Positions 10,046 through 20,620 of a stretch of 64,000 nt of DNA are shown here, in pieces. The stretch is from an uncultured Allomuricauda sp. (GTDB lineage: Bacteria; Bacteroidota; Bacteroidia; Flavobacteriales; Flavobacteriaceae), in assembly GCF_937884665.1 (NCBI RefSeq), contig NZ_CAKZYF010000106.1, positions 1 through 64,000 of the forward strand, read 5' to 3'. Below the pieces are notes generated by a model, which was not told the origin of the DNA, made no database searches, and worked only from the letters and a program-made list of their open reading frames with translations. Position numbers and translations under genes: made by a program. Each line of letters begins with the position of its first letter. Position 1 is the stretch's first letter.

Positions 10046-11305
10046 TTACTCACCCATTGCCGCTGCAACCGCTGCAGAAAGGCGTTTATAAGTGCCATTT
10101 TGCAATCTTTCCCGTATAGCAGAAAAAGCATCCAGCGTTTCCACAATGTCTTGCATGGTGTGTGTCGCCGTGGGAATCATCCGCAAAAGAATCAGTCCTT
10201 TTGGGATTACTGGATACACAACTATCGAACAGAATATTCCGTAGTTTTCCCTTAAATCCTTAACCAAAGCCATGGCTTCAGGAATGCTACCGTTCAAATA
10301 TACCGGGGTAACGCAGCTGGAAGTGGTTCCAATGTCGAAACCTCTTTCTTTAAGACCATTTTGAAGTGCGTCCACATTTTCCCAAAGCTTCGCCTTGAGC
10401 TCGGGCATGGTGCGCAACATATCCAGGCGCTTCAACGCTCCCTTAACATAAATCATGGGTAATGATTTTGCGAACATTTGGGAACGCAGATTGTATTTTA
10501 AATAATCGATGATTTCCTTATCGGCGGCCAAAAATGCCCCGATTCCCGCCATGGACTTCGCAAAAGTGGCAAAATATACGTCTATATCATCCTGAACTCC
10601 CTGTTCCTCGCCAGCTCCAGCACCTGTTTTTCCGAGTGTTCCAAAACCATGCGCATCGTCAACGAGCAGTCTGAATTTAAATTTTTCTTTTAACGCGACA
10701 ATTTCCCTCAGTTTCCCTTGTTCTCCGCGCATTCCAAAAACCCCTTCTGAAATGACAAGAATACCACCCCCCGTTTCTTGGGCCATTTTTGTGGCACGTT
10801 CCAAATTCTTCTCTAGACTTTCTACATCATTGTGCTTAAAAGTAAAGCGTTTTCCCACATGTAACCGAACACCATCTATAATGCAGGCGTGACAGTCAAC
10901 ATCATAAACAATTATATCATCTTTGGAGACCAAAGCGTCTATGGCAGACATTATTCCTTGATATCCAAAATTGAGGAGATACGCGGCTTCCTTGTTGACA
11001 AAATCTGCCAATTCTTCTTCCAGTTGCTCATGATAATCAGTATGCCCACTCATCATGCGGGCACCCATAGGATAAGCTGAACCATGTTGATATGCGGCAT
11101 CACCATCCACTTTTTTCACTTCGGGAAGATTCGCCAATCCCAAGTAGTCATTCACACTCCAAGTGATTACCTCTTTCCCGTGAAATTTCATTCTGTTGGA
11201 AATAGGTCCTTCCAATTTCGGGAAAACAAAATAACCTTCCGCCTGTGAAGCCCATTTTCCCAATGGACCTTTATTCTCAATAATTCTGTCAAATAAATCT
11301 CTCAT
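10046..11305 (-). CDS. PLP-dependent alpha-oxoamine synthase family (serine palmitoyltransferase-like; candidate cysteate fatty acyltransferase)
   Basis: 419 aa; 'WSVNDYLGLANLPEV', 'DDAHGFGTLGKTGAG' and 'FATFAKSMAGIGAF' (PLP lysine) motifs of the AONS/SPT fold. Confidence 0.75.
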   Translation of the reverse strand: MRDLFDRIIENKGPLGKWASQAEGYFVFPKLEGPISNRMKFHGKEVITWSVNDYLGLANLPEVKKVDGDAAYQHGSAYPMGARMMSGHTDYHEQLEEELADFVNKEAAYLLNFGYQGIMSAIDALVSKDDIIVYDVDCHACIIDGVRLHVGKRFTFKHNDVESLEKNLERATKMAQETGGGILVISEGVFGMRGEQGKLREIVALKEKFKFRLLVDDAHGFGTLGKTGAGAGEEQGVQDDIDVYFATFAKSMAGIGAFLAADKEIIDYLKYNLRSQMFAKSLPMIYVKGALKRLDMLRTMPELKAKLWENVDALQNGLKERGFDIGTTSSCVTPVYLNGSIPEAMALVKDLRENYGIFCSIVVYPVIPKGLILLRMIPTATHTMQDIVETLDAFSAIRERLQNGTYKRLSAAVAAAMGE

Positions 11306-11428
11306 CTACCGCATAGTTGGTTCAAGTGCAAAAATATATATTTTTGGCTAGCCTGCATAATTGAAAAATATTCCATAAAAAAACGACAATGATTGACATT
11401 GTCGCTAAATATCTGATGATTGCAGTGT

Positions 11429-12469
11429 CTACTTGACGTACTCAATCTTTTTTGTAACATCATTATTCTGTAAATCCAAGAATCCTTGGTTTTCCATCCA
11501 CTCATTACTGTATACCTTGCTCATATAGCGTGAACCATGGTCTGGAAATACCACGACCACATTGCTGTCTTCCGTAAATTCACCTTCCATATCCAGCTGA
11601 TATATAGCTTGGACCGCAGCTCCGGTGGTATACCCCCCAAAGATACCTTCTGTTTTGGCCACCTTTCTGGCCATGTGGGCACTGTCCGCATCGGAAACCT
11701 TGACATATCTATCAATCGCATTGAAATCGGTGGCATCCGGAATTAGATTTTTACCTAGTCCTTCTATTCGATATGGATAGATTTCGTCACGATCAAACTC
11801 GCCAGTTTCATGAAATTTCTGAAGCACCGAACCGTATGCATCCACTCCTAAGACACGAACATTTGGATTTTGTTCTTTAAGATATCTGGCGATGCCAGAA
11901 ATGGTGCCTCCAGTTCCACTGCAAGCCACTAAATGGGTAATTTGCCCTTGGGTCTGTTCCCATATCTCTGGCCCTGTAGTTTTGTAGTGCGCTTCAATAT
12001 TCAATTCGTTGAAGTATTGATTGATGTATATGGAATCGTCTATCTCGCTGTGCAAGCGCTTCGCAACCTCATAATATGACCTCGGGTCATCTGCGCTGAC
12101 ATGGGCTGGGCAAACGTACACTTTGGCCCCCATGGAACGAAGCATATCAATCTTATCCGGTGATGACTTGGAACTCACTGCCAAGATACAATCATAACCT
12201 TTTACAATACTTACCATGGCCAAACTGAATCCAGTATTGCCAGAAGTCGTTTCAATTATAGTACTGTTTGGTCCTAAAATCCCTTTCCGCTCTGCTTCTT
12301 CAATAATATAGGAAGCTATTCTATCCTTCGCCGAATGCCCTGGATTAAAAGCTTCCAGTTTAGCATAGAAATTACCGGTCAAAGGCTCTGCGATTCGGTT
12401 GAGATGGACTAAGGGAGTACTTCCAATTAAATCAAGGATATTGCTGTAGGCATGTATCGACTTCTTCAT
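11429..12469 (-). CDS. PLP-dependent cysteine synthase / cystathionine beta-synthase-like enzyme (candidate cysteate synthase)
   Basis: 346 aa; '[17 protein letters not shown]' (PLP Lys), '[14 protein letters not shown]', '[18 protein letters not shown]'. Confidence 0.75.
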   Translation of the reverse strand: MKKSIHAYSNILDLIGSTPLVHLNRIAEPLTGNFYAKLEAFNPGHSAKDRIASYIIEEAERKGILGPNSTIIETTSGNTGFSLAMVSIVKGYDCILAVSSKSSPDKIDMLRSMGAKVYVCPAHVSADDPRSYYEVAKRLHSEIDDSIYINQYFNELNIEAHYKTTGPEIWEQTQGQITHLVACSGTGGTISGIARYLKEQNPNVRVLGVDAYGSVLQKFHETGEFDRDEIYPYRIEGLGKNLIPDATDFNAIDRYVKVSDADSAHMARKVAKTEGIFGGYTTGAAVQAIYQLDMEGEFTEDSNVVVVFPDHGSRYMSKVYSNEWMENQGFLDLQNNDVTKKIEYVK

Positions 12470-12538
12470 ATTGGTTTAGATAAGGGATGCCTTTTGATAT
12501 TTCAAAATTCATCGGTGCAAAAATAGTATTTTTTCCTT

Positions 12539-14671
12539 TTATGGGGTTTTTCTTTCCAAATCCAGAATAAAGGCATATTCCTTTGCCGTTTCCTTTAAGG
12601 ATTCGAAGCGTCCTGATGCGCCACCATGACCCGCTTCCATGTTGGTGTCCAAAAAGAGAAGATTGTCATCAACCTTGAGTTCACGCAATTTGGCCACCCA
12701 CTTGGCAGGCTCCCAATATTGGACTTGGGAGTCGTGCAGTCCGGTGGAAACGTACATATTGGGATAGGTTATGGGCTCCACATTATCGTAGGGCGAGTAG
12801 GATTTCATATACGTATAATACTCCTTTTCGTTAGGATTGCCCCATTCATCATATTCCCCGGTGGTCAAAGGAATCGACTCATCCAGCATCGTGGTCACGA
12901 CATCCACAAAAGGCACTGCCGCTATGACACCATGGTATAGCTCAGGGGCCATATTGACCACAGCCCCCATTAACAGACCTCCAGCTGAACCTCCGCTGGC
13001 ATAAAGATGTTGTGGACTGGTGTAGTTTTCTGAAATCAAAAACTTAGAGCAATCAATAAAATCCGTAAAGGTGTTCTTCTTTTTTAAAAGCTTACCGTCT
13101 TCATACCAAGGTCTACCCAAATATTCTCCTCCTCGGATATGGGCAATGGCATAGATAAATCCTCTATCCAGCAAACTCAATCGAACAGATGAAAAATAGG
13201 GATCAATGGTACTTCCATAAGATCCATAGGCATATTGTAAAAGTGGACTTGTGCCGTCCATGGGGGTATTTTTGTGATACACCATGGAAATAGGAACTTG
13301 GACGCCATCCCGGGCAGTGGCCCAAACCCGTTGTGTACGATAGTTGTTCTTATCAAATTTTCCACCGAGCACCTCCAATTCCTTCAATATTGTTTTCGTT
13401 TTATTTGCCATGTCGAAATCGACTATGGTGTAGGGTGTGCCCATTTCATTGTAATAATAGCGAAATGTTCCCGTATCGAAGTCCAGATTTACGGATGGGC
13501 CAGCAACATAGGTTTCACTTTCAAAAGGCAAATAGTATTCTAGGGATTTGTCCCAACGCGCTATTTTCAGTTCGTTCAGACCGTTAGTACGTTCAGATAG
13601 CACGTAATATTCTTTAAAAATATCAACATCCTCCAACAACACGTCTTCGCGATGGGGCACAAATTCCTGCCAATATTCGGATTCAGTAGTGTCCACAGAC
13701 GTCCGCATTAGTTTGAAATTGGTGGCTCCGTCCTTGTTCGTAAGCACATAAAAACTATCTTGAAAATGGGATATAGCGTATTCCAAACCCCTTTTTCTAG
13801 CTGAAAAAACCTTAAAATCCCCATCGGGATTATCCGCTTTTAATGTTCGATACTCCGTGGTGAGCGTGCTCACTGAGCCGATAATCAAATACTCCCTGGA
13901 TTTAGACTTATATACAAAAGTGCTGAAGGTATCATCCTCTTCGTGGAATACCAATTCATCTGCTTCTGCGGGAGTGCCCAATCTGTGCTTATAAATTTTA
14001 TCGGCGCGAAGGGTTACCGGATCCTTTTTTGTATAAAAAAGTGTCTGGTTGTCGTCCGCCCAAACTGAACTTCCCGTAGTATTTTCGATGGTATCCGAAT
14101 AGATTTCCCCAGTTTCCAAGTTCTTTATTTGAATGGTATACTGCCTACGAGAAACCGTGTCCACCGCAAATGCGGCCAATTTGTTATTAGGACTGATGGA
14201 AATTCCCCTTAAGTTGAAAAAATCATGTCCCTCCGCCATTCTATTGACATCGAACATGAGCTCATCTTTATTGTCCAAAGTATCTTTACTCCTATAGTAC
14301 ATCGGATATTCCTTTCCTGTCTCGTACTTGGTCTTGTACCAGTATCCGTTCAATTTGTAAGGCACTGAAGAGTCGTCTTCTTTTATTCTGGATTTCATTT
14401 CTTGGAAAAGGCTATCCTGAAAATCTTTGGTATGGGCCGTCATTTTTTGATAATATGCATTTTCAGCATCCAGATAGTCCAAAACCGCTTGGTCTTCTCG
14501 ATTGTTCATCCAATAGTAGTTGTCAATTCGGACATCACCATGCTTTTCCAAGGATTTGGGAATCTTTTTGGCCACAGGTGGCTTTATTTCCATAGAAGTA
14601 GTATTTGTGCAAGAGCGGACAAAAGTAAGACAGAAAATCAAAAATAAGATAAGTGGTCCATTAAGTTTCAT
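12539..14671 (-). CDS. S9 family peptidase (prolyl oligopeptidase / oligopeptidase B-like)
   Basis: 710 aa; 'YASGGSAGGLLMGAVVN' GxSxGG nucleophile motif, C-terminal catalytic His 'EAGHGGASGR', lipoprotein-like N-terminus. Confidence 0.9.
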   Translation of the reverse strand: MKLNGPLILFLIFCLTFVRSCTNTTSMEIKPPVAKKIPKSLEKHGDVRIDNYYWMNNREDQAVLDYLDAENAYYQKMTAHTKDFQDSLFQEMKSRIKEDDSSVPYKLNGYWYKTKYETGKEYPMYYRSKDTLDNKDELMFDVNRMAEGHDFFNLRGISISPNNKLAAFAVDTVSRRQYTIQIKNLETGEIYSDTIENTTGSSVWADDNQTLFYTKKDPVTLRADKIYKHRLGTPAEADELVFHEEDDTFSTFVYKSKSREYLIIGSVSTLTTEYRTLKADNPDGDFKVFSARKRGLEYAISHFQDSFYVLTNKDGATNFKLMRTSVDTTESEYWQEFVPHREDVLLEDVDIFKEYYVLSERTNGLNELKIARWDKSLEYYLPFESETYVAGPSVNLDFDTGTFRYYYNEMGTPYTIVDFDMANKTKTILKELEVLGGKFDKNNYRTQRVWATARDGVQVPISMVYHKNTPMDGTSPLLQYAYGSYGSTIDPYFSSVRLSLLDRGFIYAIAHIRGGEYLGRPWYEDGKLLKKKNTFTDFIDCSKFLISENYTSPQHLYASGGSAGGLLMGAVVNMAPELYHGVIAAVPFVDVVTTMLDESIPLTTGEYDEWGNPNEKEYYTYMKSYSPYDNVEPITYPNMYVSTGLHDSQVQYWEPAKWVAKLRELKVDDNLLFLDTNMEAGHGGASGRFESLKETAKEYAFILDLERKTP

Positions 14672-14675
14672 TAGA

Positions 14676-14703
14676 TTGAATTTTGCGTAATTTACTACTT
14701 TTG
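14676..14703 (+). promoter_or_regulatory. Putative Bacteroidota-type promoter upstream of the YbaB-family gene
   Basis: TTG ... 17 nt ... TACTTTTG matching the TTG/TAnnTTTG consensus, in the divergent gap. Confidence 0.4.
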
Positions 14704-14729
14704 AAGTAGAAAATCTTTAAGCAAAAACT

Positions 14730-15056
14730 ATGTTTGGTGATTTAATGGGCATGATGGGCAAATTAAAGGAAACCCAAGAGAAAGTACAGGCCACCAAAGA
14801 GCGAATGAACACGGTATTGGTTGAGCAAAAATCTGCTGATGGACTTGTAAGGGTGACCTTGACGGCAAATCGGGAGATAAAATCCATTGAGATGGATGAC
14901 ACATTATTGGAAGATAGGGAACAACTCGAGGATTATTTGGTGCTTACTTTGAACAAGGCCCTAGAAAAAGCCACGGAAATCCAAGAAACTGAGTTAGGTG
15001 CGGTGGCAAAGGAAGGAATGCCCAATATTCCTGGGATGGGCTCTCTTTTCAAGTAG
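14730..15056 (+). CDS. YbaB/EbfC family nucleoid-associated protein
   Basis: 108 aa; '[21 protein letters not shown]' and C-terminal '[13 protein letters not shown]' typical of the family. Confidence 0.85.
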   Translation: MFGDLMGMMGKLKETQEKVQATKERMNTVLVEQKSADGLVRVTLTANREIKSIEMDDTLLEDREQLEDYLVLTLNKALEKATEIQETELGAVAKEGMPNIPGMGSLFK

Positions 15057-15067
15057 CGCCCTTGGAT

Positions 15068-16093
15068 TCAACTAATTTCCTGCAGGGTTTTTAGCAGTAC
15101 GGCGTGCATTTCATCCGTGTAATCCAAATGGGTGACCATGCGAAGTTTCCCTTGGCCCATTCCAATAATGGAAATTTGCTTTTTTGCCAGTCGGTCCAAA
15201 AAGTCTTTTTCTGAAATCTGGGATTCGTCCAATTCAAAAATAATGATATTGGTCTCTACAGGTTCTACTTTTTTTGTGTACGGTTGTTGTGCCAACACCT
15301 GTCCTATTTCGTCCGCCTTTTGATGGTCTTCCTTCAAACGACCAATATGGTTATCCAAAGCATATATCCCCGCAGCGGCCAAGAATCCAGATTGTCGCAT
15401 ACCGCCACCAAGAACTTTACGTATCCGAAGTGCGCTATCAATCAATGTCTTATTTCCCACTAAGACAGAGCCTACGGGACAGCCCAGGCCTTTGCTCAAA
15501 CAAACACTTATGGAATCAAAGAGTGCCCCGTATTTTTTCGCGTCCTCTTCTTTTTTGACCAAGGCATTCCAAAGCCGGGCACCATCTAAATGATATTTCA
15601 GACCATTTGTAGCGCAGACTTCTTTGATTTTTTCCAACTCGGTAAACTCCCAACAAGCTCCACCTCCCTTGTTGGTCGTGTTTTCAATGCAGACCAGGCT
15701 AGTTAAAGGACTGTGATAAAAGTCGGGAGGATTGATCGATGCTTCGACCTGTGACGCTGTCATCATACCACGATGGCCATCCACCAACTTGCAGGAAACC
15801 GAACTGTTAAAGCTCACCCCACCTCCTTCATAATTGTAAACGTGGGCATATTTATCGCAAATAAGCTGATCCCCGGGTTGGGTATGCAATTTAATGGCCG
15901 TTTGATTGGTCATCGTGCCACTGGGGAAATACAAGGCGGATTCCATTCCAAAAAAATCGGCTACCCTTTCCTCCAACGCGTTTACAGAAGGATCATTTTT
16001 AAAAACATCGTCCCCAACGGGAGCCTTCATCATGGCAGCCAACATGCCAGGAGTGGGTTTGGTGACGGTATCACTGATAAGATTAATTTCCAT
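15068..16093 (-). CDS. Low-specificity L-threonine aldolase / beta-eliminating lyase family
   Basis: 341 aa; 'LISDTVTKPTPGMLAAM', 'HLDGARLWNALV', 'SVCLSKGLGCPVGSVLVG' (PLP lysine). Confidence 0.85.
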   Translation of the reverse strand: MEINLISDTVTKPTPGMLAAMMKAPVGDDVFKNDPSVNALEERVADFFGMESALYFPSGTMTNQTAIKLHTQPGDQLICDKYAHVYNYEGGGVSFNSSVSCKLVDGHRGMMTASQVEASINPPDFYHSPLTSLVCIENTTNKGGGACWEFTELEKIKEVCATNGLKYHLDGARLWNALVKKEEDAKKYGALFDSISVCLSKGLGCPVGSVLVGNKTLIDSALRIRKVLGGGMRQSGFLAAAGIYALDNHIGRLKEDHQKADEIGQVLAQQPYTKKVEPVETNIIIFELDESQISEKDFLDRLAKKQISIIGMGQGKLRMVTHLDYTDEMHAVLLKTLQEIS

Positions 16094-16179
16094 TTCAAGG
16101 CAAAATATAGGGCAAATATCAACCTGAAAAAATAAATTTCAATTTAAAGCAGCGTTTTTTCTCCGGGAGTTTGCCTAAG

Positions 16180-17823
16180 CTATCCCCTAACAAGCTTGGG
16201 AAGTATGTAGTCTGAAAGGATTTTTTCCGGCTGTCTCAACAACTGGCCCTTTCTGTAGTTCCCAGAAGTTATCACCACAACGGTATCCAATTCAGGAAGA
16301 ATAAAAATATATTGCCCGCCATTGCCCCTGGCTTCCACTGAAGAAATTGTTTTCCCATCGATTTCATAGGGCTGGTGCCACCAAAAATAGCCGTACTCAT
16401 TTTTGTCGGATACATTTTCCAAACGGGTGTGTTTTTCGAAAGAGGCGTTGACCCATTCCTCCGATAGAATCCGTTTTCCTTCCCAAACTCCTTTATTCAT
16501 GTAAAGTTGCCCTAGCTTCAGCATATCCCTTGGGGTCAAATACAGACCTCCCCCGAAATATGGGATTCCCGTATCATCTGCGTTCATAATGTAATTTGTG
16601 ATACCTAAAGGAGCAAAAAGCTTCTCTTGTATGTAGAATGAAAGAGGTTTTCCCAAGCGTTCATTCAAATACACCCCAGATAAGAAAGGATCGGCAGACT
16701 TATATCGCGTTGTTGTCCCCGAAGCGTGGGCCAGCGGAGCTTCCAATACCGTTTTTAGCCAATTGTCTGACTCTTGATACGTACTTTCATAGACATTGAT
16801 TCCAGAACGCATCGTCAATAGATCGACTAGGCGGATATTGGATTTTTCTTCGTCTTTAGTATATTGATATTTTGATGGCAAATGTGGATAAACCTTTTGT
16901 TCCACATTTTCTATTATTCCATCGTCAATGGCGATTCCGATAATGGTAGAACCCCAACTTTTTGCTGCGGAACGCATGTCATGTGGTATTTCAGAGTTAA
17001 AACCGTTGAAATAGACTTCGTACGTAATTTGCCCTTTTTCTGCGATGATCACACACTCCGTTCCTTCTAGCGTGTTGTTCAAAACATCTTTTTCCAATTC
17101 TGGAAAGGATAAAGGTTTGCTCGCTACTTTCCAGCCATCCGCTTTCAAAGAATCTTTTTTGCCTAAAATTACCTGTTGTTCTGTATTCTCTTCCGCTTTT
17201 TTGTAGGTAATTGAGGCAACGGTAAGGTCTCCGAAGCCAATGTCCATTATGATTTCAGAATTCTTTAGCAAGCCTTTATAATCAAGTCCTGTTTTATAAT
17301 CCGTAAAAGAGATGGAATCTTTCTGCTTCTTAAATTTCATACACCACAAGGTGCCCAGAATAGGATATGCTGGATACTCTTCCTCATTTTCATCCACTCC
17401 TCTTATTTCAAGTTCATAGGCTTGTGGTTGGAGATAATGAATTTTTGAAATATCCCATACTCCCGTGTACCCTTCTTTATCTTTTCTGAGAACGATTGGG
17501 TAAAAATCCCCATTTAGTCGCATAAAGCCTGATATTTTGGTCTTATCCGAACTGAGCTCTCCCGTAAAAACCAATTTAGGGGACAATGAAAGGTTTATTT
17601 GAGTTCTAAATCGAAATGCCTCATCAAAAATTATGTGGTCGTTCGAAACTTTGAAGTGGCCTTTTCCATTTTTCTCGGTATTGACCGTTACCCTAAAATT
17701 AAAAGGATTTTCATTCTCGGTTTTCCCGGTCCATTCCCCAATGTAGGTTTTAAGATTTTGTTGGCTATATCCGAAAAAAGTAATAAAAAATAAAAAGGAT
17801 AGTGTACAAAGTGGTTTTGACAT
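16180..17823 (-). CDS. Serine hydrolase (beta-lactamase/class C family)
   Basis: 547 aa; candidate SxxK 'MRSAAKSWGS', 'LLTMRSGI', 'YGYFWW', C-terminal 'GNGGQYIFILPELDTVVVIT'; signal peptide. Confidence 0.8.
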   Translation of the reverse strand: MSKPLCTLSFLFFITFFGYSQQNLKTYIGEWTGKTENENPFNFRVTVNTEKNGKGHFKVSNDHIIFDEAFRFRTQINLSLSPKLVFTGELSSDKTKISGFMRLNGDFYPIVLRKDKEGYTGVWDISKIHYLQPQAYELEIRGVDENEEEYPAYPILGTLWCMKFKKQKDSISFTDYKTGLDYKGLLKNSEIIMDIGFGDLTVASITYKKAEENTEQQVILGKKDSLKADGWKVASKPLSFPELEKDVLNNTLEGTECVIIAEKGQITYEVYFNGFNSEIPHDMRSAAKSWGSTIIGIAIDDGIIENVEQKVYPHLPSKYQYTKDEEKSNIRLVDLLTMRSGINVYESTYQESDNWLKTVLEAPLAHASGTTTRYKSADPFLSGVYLNERLGKPLSFYIQEKLFAPLGITNYIMNADDTGIPYFGGGLYLTPRDMLKLGQLYMNKGVWEGKRILSEEWVNASFEKHTRLENVSDKNEYGYFWWHQPYEIDGKTISSVEARGNGGQYIFILPELDTVVVITSGNYRKGQLLRQPEKILSDYILPKLVRG

Positions 17824-18037
17824 TTTACTAAAATTTGAGTAAGGAGTCTTTTTTTAAATCGCTGTTACAGTTTTTAGTGAATTCCAAAAAAGTTTTATAC
17901 GACACAACCGAAATAGGAAGCGAAGTAAATGAACAAAGATGATTCACCGGGCAAATAGGGCCTATTGGCCTATATTCCAAATCAGCAAGGATTGCGGCAG
18001 GCATATCGATGCCTACGGGATACAGGTCCAAAAACAG

Positions 18038-20434
18038 CTATTCCATACAATCCATTCCGATAGGAGAACCATCCGGGATTTTGGGAGCGGGAATCACTTT
18101 AAAAGTGGTAGGGGCCTTCAGAAAAGCATCTATTCGTCTTACCATTTCCTGAGATATGGCGGTTTTGCCATCACTTAATAAGTCGGTCTTGATTTGCTTC
18201 AGATGTTGAATTGCCAAACCGTTTACCTGGGGATGTACCTTCGTATGTGCCGCCAAATTTTTAATATGGTACAGCACCCTAAAGTTGATGGTTTGCTGTA
18301 CTTCGGAGAGGTAAGGGTCGCGATGCCGTTTCTGAATGGTCTTATCCGTTAGCAATTTGAGTACGTCAGGCAATCCCAGTTGACTGGCATCCACACTTTT
18401 TTGTTGAATCAAACGCGACGCCCTTTCCGGATGCAGAAGCAATCCCAAAGTCATATCTGAAGCGGTTTCAGCCGCTGCCAACGCATCAAAAGATACACCT
18501 GTCCTTCCTTTAAAGGACTCCCGGCCTCTTCCGTGTCCAATGGCACGCGGTGGAAAAAGTTCAAGCTTGTTTTTAGGAATCGCAATTTCTGAAGCATCCA
18601 AGGTGGTCAGTATGGATTCCAGAGCAGTCTCTTGATTATTTGCATTGATGGGATACACCGTACGCTGACCATCTCCTTTTACCGTGTAGTTGTAGTCCAA
18701 GCCACCAACCAACTTGGCCAGGGCCTCTGTTTGATATCGGTGAAAGAAAAATAGTGGGGCAAACACATCCTCCAACGTAGAGTTGGCCTCACCGGAACGG
18801 ATATTGTCCATGGAAAAATTGGAAATCGCCACCTTTCGTATTTGTAGCACTTTTTCCAATTCCTGCGAGGCACTGGCGCCATTATCCCAAAGATGGCCAT
18901 AGGCATGGGCGCCGCCCATTGGTCTGGCATCTTGATCAGAGATGTACCGAAGTCCATCGTCCTGAGCTTTTTTCAAAATGGCGTTCAACCCTTCCTTCTC
19001 GGTAGTTCCGGATGGAAAATCGGCATAGGAATAGGCAACGGTAACCTTATCCCACTCCCCTATCCCAATATCATAAGCATTGGAAAAATCGATAGTGCCC
19101 TCATTTAATTCGAACTGGGGATGCGGATAATCCATTACGGATGCTCTATTGTTTGTGCTTGCGGCAAAATTATGTGCAAAACCCAAGGTGTGCCCTATTT
19201 CATGAGCGGATAGTTGTCGGATTCGCGCTAAAGCCAAGTCCAACATCGGTTGATAATTGTCATCGCGTTCTGCGAAAGGTTTGTTCATCAAAGCTTGGGC
19301 AATCAAGAAATCCTGGCGAATGCGCAAGCTACCCAGACTTACATGACCTTTGATTATTTCTCCGGTACGCGGATCGGTGACACTACTTCCGTAACTCCAA
19401 CCCCGCGTGGATCGGTGTACCCATTGGATCACATTGTAACGTACATCCAATGGGTCGGCATCATCGGGAAGAACTTTTAGCTGGAAACCATCCTTGTAAC
19501 CAATGGCCTCAAATGCCTGGTTCCACCACCGACCGCCTTCCAAAAGTGCCGATCGGACCGGTTCTGGAGTTCCATTGTCCAAATAATAAATAATGGGTTC
19601 TACGGCTTCACTGATATCTGCATTCGGGTTTTTCTTTTCCAATCGATGTCTTCTGACAAAACGTTTTAAAATAGGTTCTTGAACAGGAGTGGCGTAGTCG
19701 TAATAGGCAAAGGGATACGAACCACATCTCGGGTCAAAAACCCTTTTCTTGTAGCCATCATCCGGTAATTCAATAAATGAATGATGCTGGGCCACTGTCA
19801 CCAAATTTGGATTTGGGGCAACCGAGCGAATCCAATCCCCCTCAGGTGTCCCTTTAAAGGTCAAGGTCACATCGAACTCCACATTTTTTGGAAATGCTTT
19901 AGTTCTTTCAAAAGCAAAGGCACTTCTGGATTTATCCAACTTGTAGGACCCTTGCTTTCTACTTTTTAATCGACTTGAGACACCATGGGCATCCCGCAGC
20001 AAGAAATCAGTTATATCGATTAAGTAGCGTCCTTTGGATTCTTCTGCCACAGGAAAACCAAAAAGTACGGATTTGGCAAAAGCCTGTTCCACAGATTTCT
20101 TCTCCAAAACGTTTTTCGTCAACGCCCTAAACTTAAGATTGGGCTGTACCAAGAGTAATTTGTTCCCAGCTTTTTTAAAGTACACCAACTGCTCATTACC
20201 CAATTGACCGCGGTCCAACCCAATATCGTTACTTCCAATTCCACTGCTCAAAGAATAGACGTACAGAAACTCTTTTTCTAAAGATTCGACTTCCAAATAC
20301 ATTTTATCCGTAGTATCATCATAGTAATAATCGAAGAATCCGTCAAACTTTTGATAGTTCTTGGTCTTATCAAAGGTTTGTGCAAAAAGAAGTCCAAAAG
20401 AGAAAAAAAAGAAAAGTGGAATATAGGTTTTCAT
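18038..20434 (-). CDS. Zinc-dependent metalloprotease (DUF5117/DUF4953-type)
   Basis: About 798 aa; 'HEIGHTLGFAHNFAAS' metzincin-like HExxHxxGxxH motif; signal peptide; ATG at 20434 preferred over the upstream TTG. Confidence 0.85.
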   Translation of the reverse strand: MKTYIPLFFFFSFGLLFAQTFDKTKNYQKFDGFFDYYYDDTTDKMYLEVESLEKEFLYVYSLSSGIGSNDIGLDRGQLGNEQLVYFKKAGNKLLLVQPNLKFRALTKNVLEKKSVEQAFAKSVLFGFPVAEESKGRYLIDITDFLLRDAHGVSSRLKSRKQGSYKLDKSRSAFAFERTKAFPKNVEFDVTLTFKGTPEGDWIRSVAPNPNLVTVAQHHSFIELPDDGYKKRVFDPRCGSYPFAYYDYATPVQEPILKRFVRRHRLEKKNPNADISEAVEPIIYYLDNGTPEPVRSALLEGGRWWNQAFEAIGYKDGFQLKVLPDDADPLDVRYNVIQWVHRSTRGWSYGSSVTDPRTGEIIKGHVSLGSLRIRQDFLIAQALMNKPFAERDDNYQPMLDLALARIRQLSAHEIGHTLGFAHNFAASTNNRASVMDYPHPQFELNEGTIDFSNAYDIGIGEWDKVTVAYSYADFPSGTTEKEGLNAILKKAQDDGLRYISDQDARPMGGAHAYGHLWDNGASASQELEKVLQIRKVAISNFSMDNIRSGEANSTLEDVFAPLFFFHRYQTEALAKLVGGLDYNYTVKGDGQRTVYPINANNQETALESILTTLDASEIAIPKNKLELFPPRAIGHGRGRESFKGRTGVSFDALAAAETASDMTLGLLLHPERASRLIQQKSVDASQLGLPDVLKLLTDKTIQKRHRDPYLSEVQQTINFRVLYHIKNLAAHTKVHPQVNGLAIQHLKQIKTDLLSDGKTAISQEMVRRIDAFLKAPTTFKVIPAPKIPDGSPIGMDCME

Positions 20435-20620
20435 AATGTTCAATTATCTTCTAAAAATAACCAAAAACTGAAACTTTCATCGGTTTAGAAAGTAGGTGGC
20501 CTACAAAAAAATGATTCGCATTAAATTATCCTTAAATTCAGATATTGATTGCCAACGGGCTGTTTTTTTATGGATATACCATTGATTTTTCGTTAAAAAT
20601 CCATTAATTTTTCATTTCAG

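Noticed and set aside
17828-18031. 67 aa minus-strand ORF between the serine hydrolase and the metalloprotease
   Set aside because: No recognisable motif and lies in an AT-rich gap; not distinguishable from chance.
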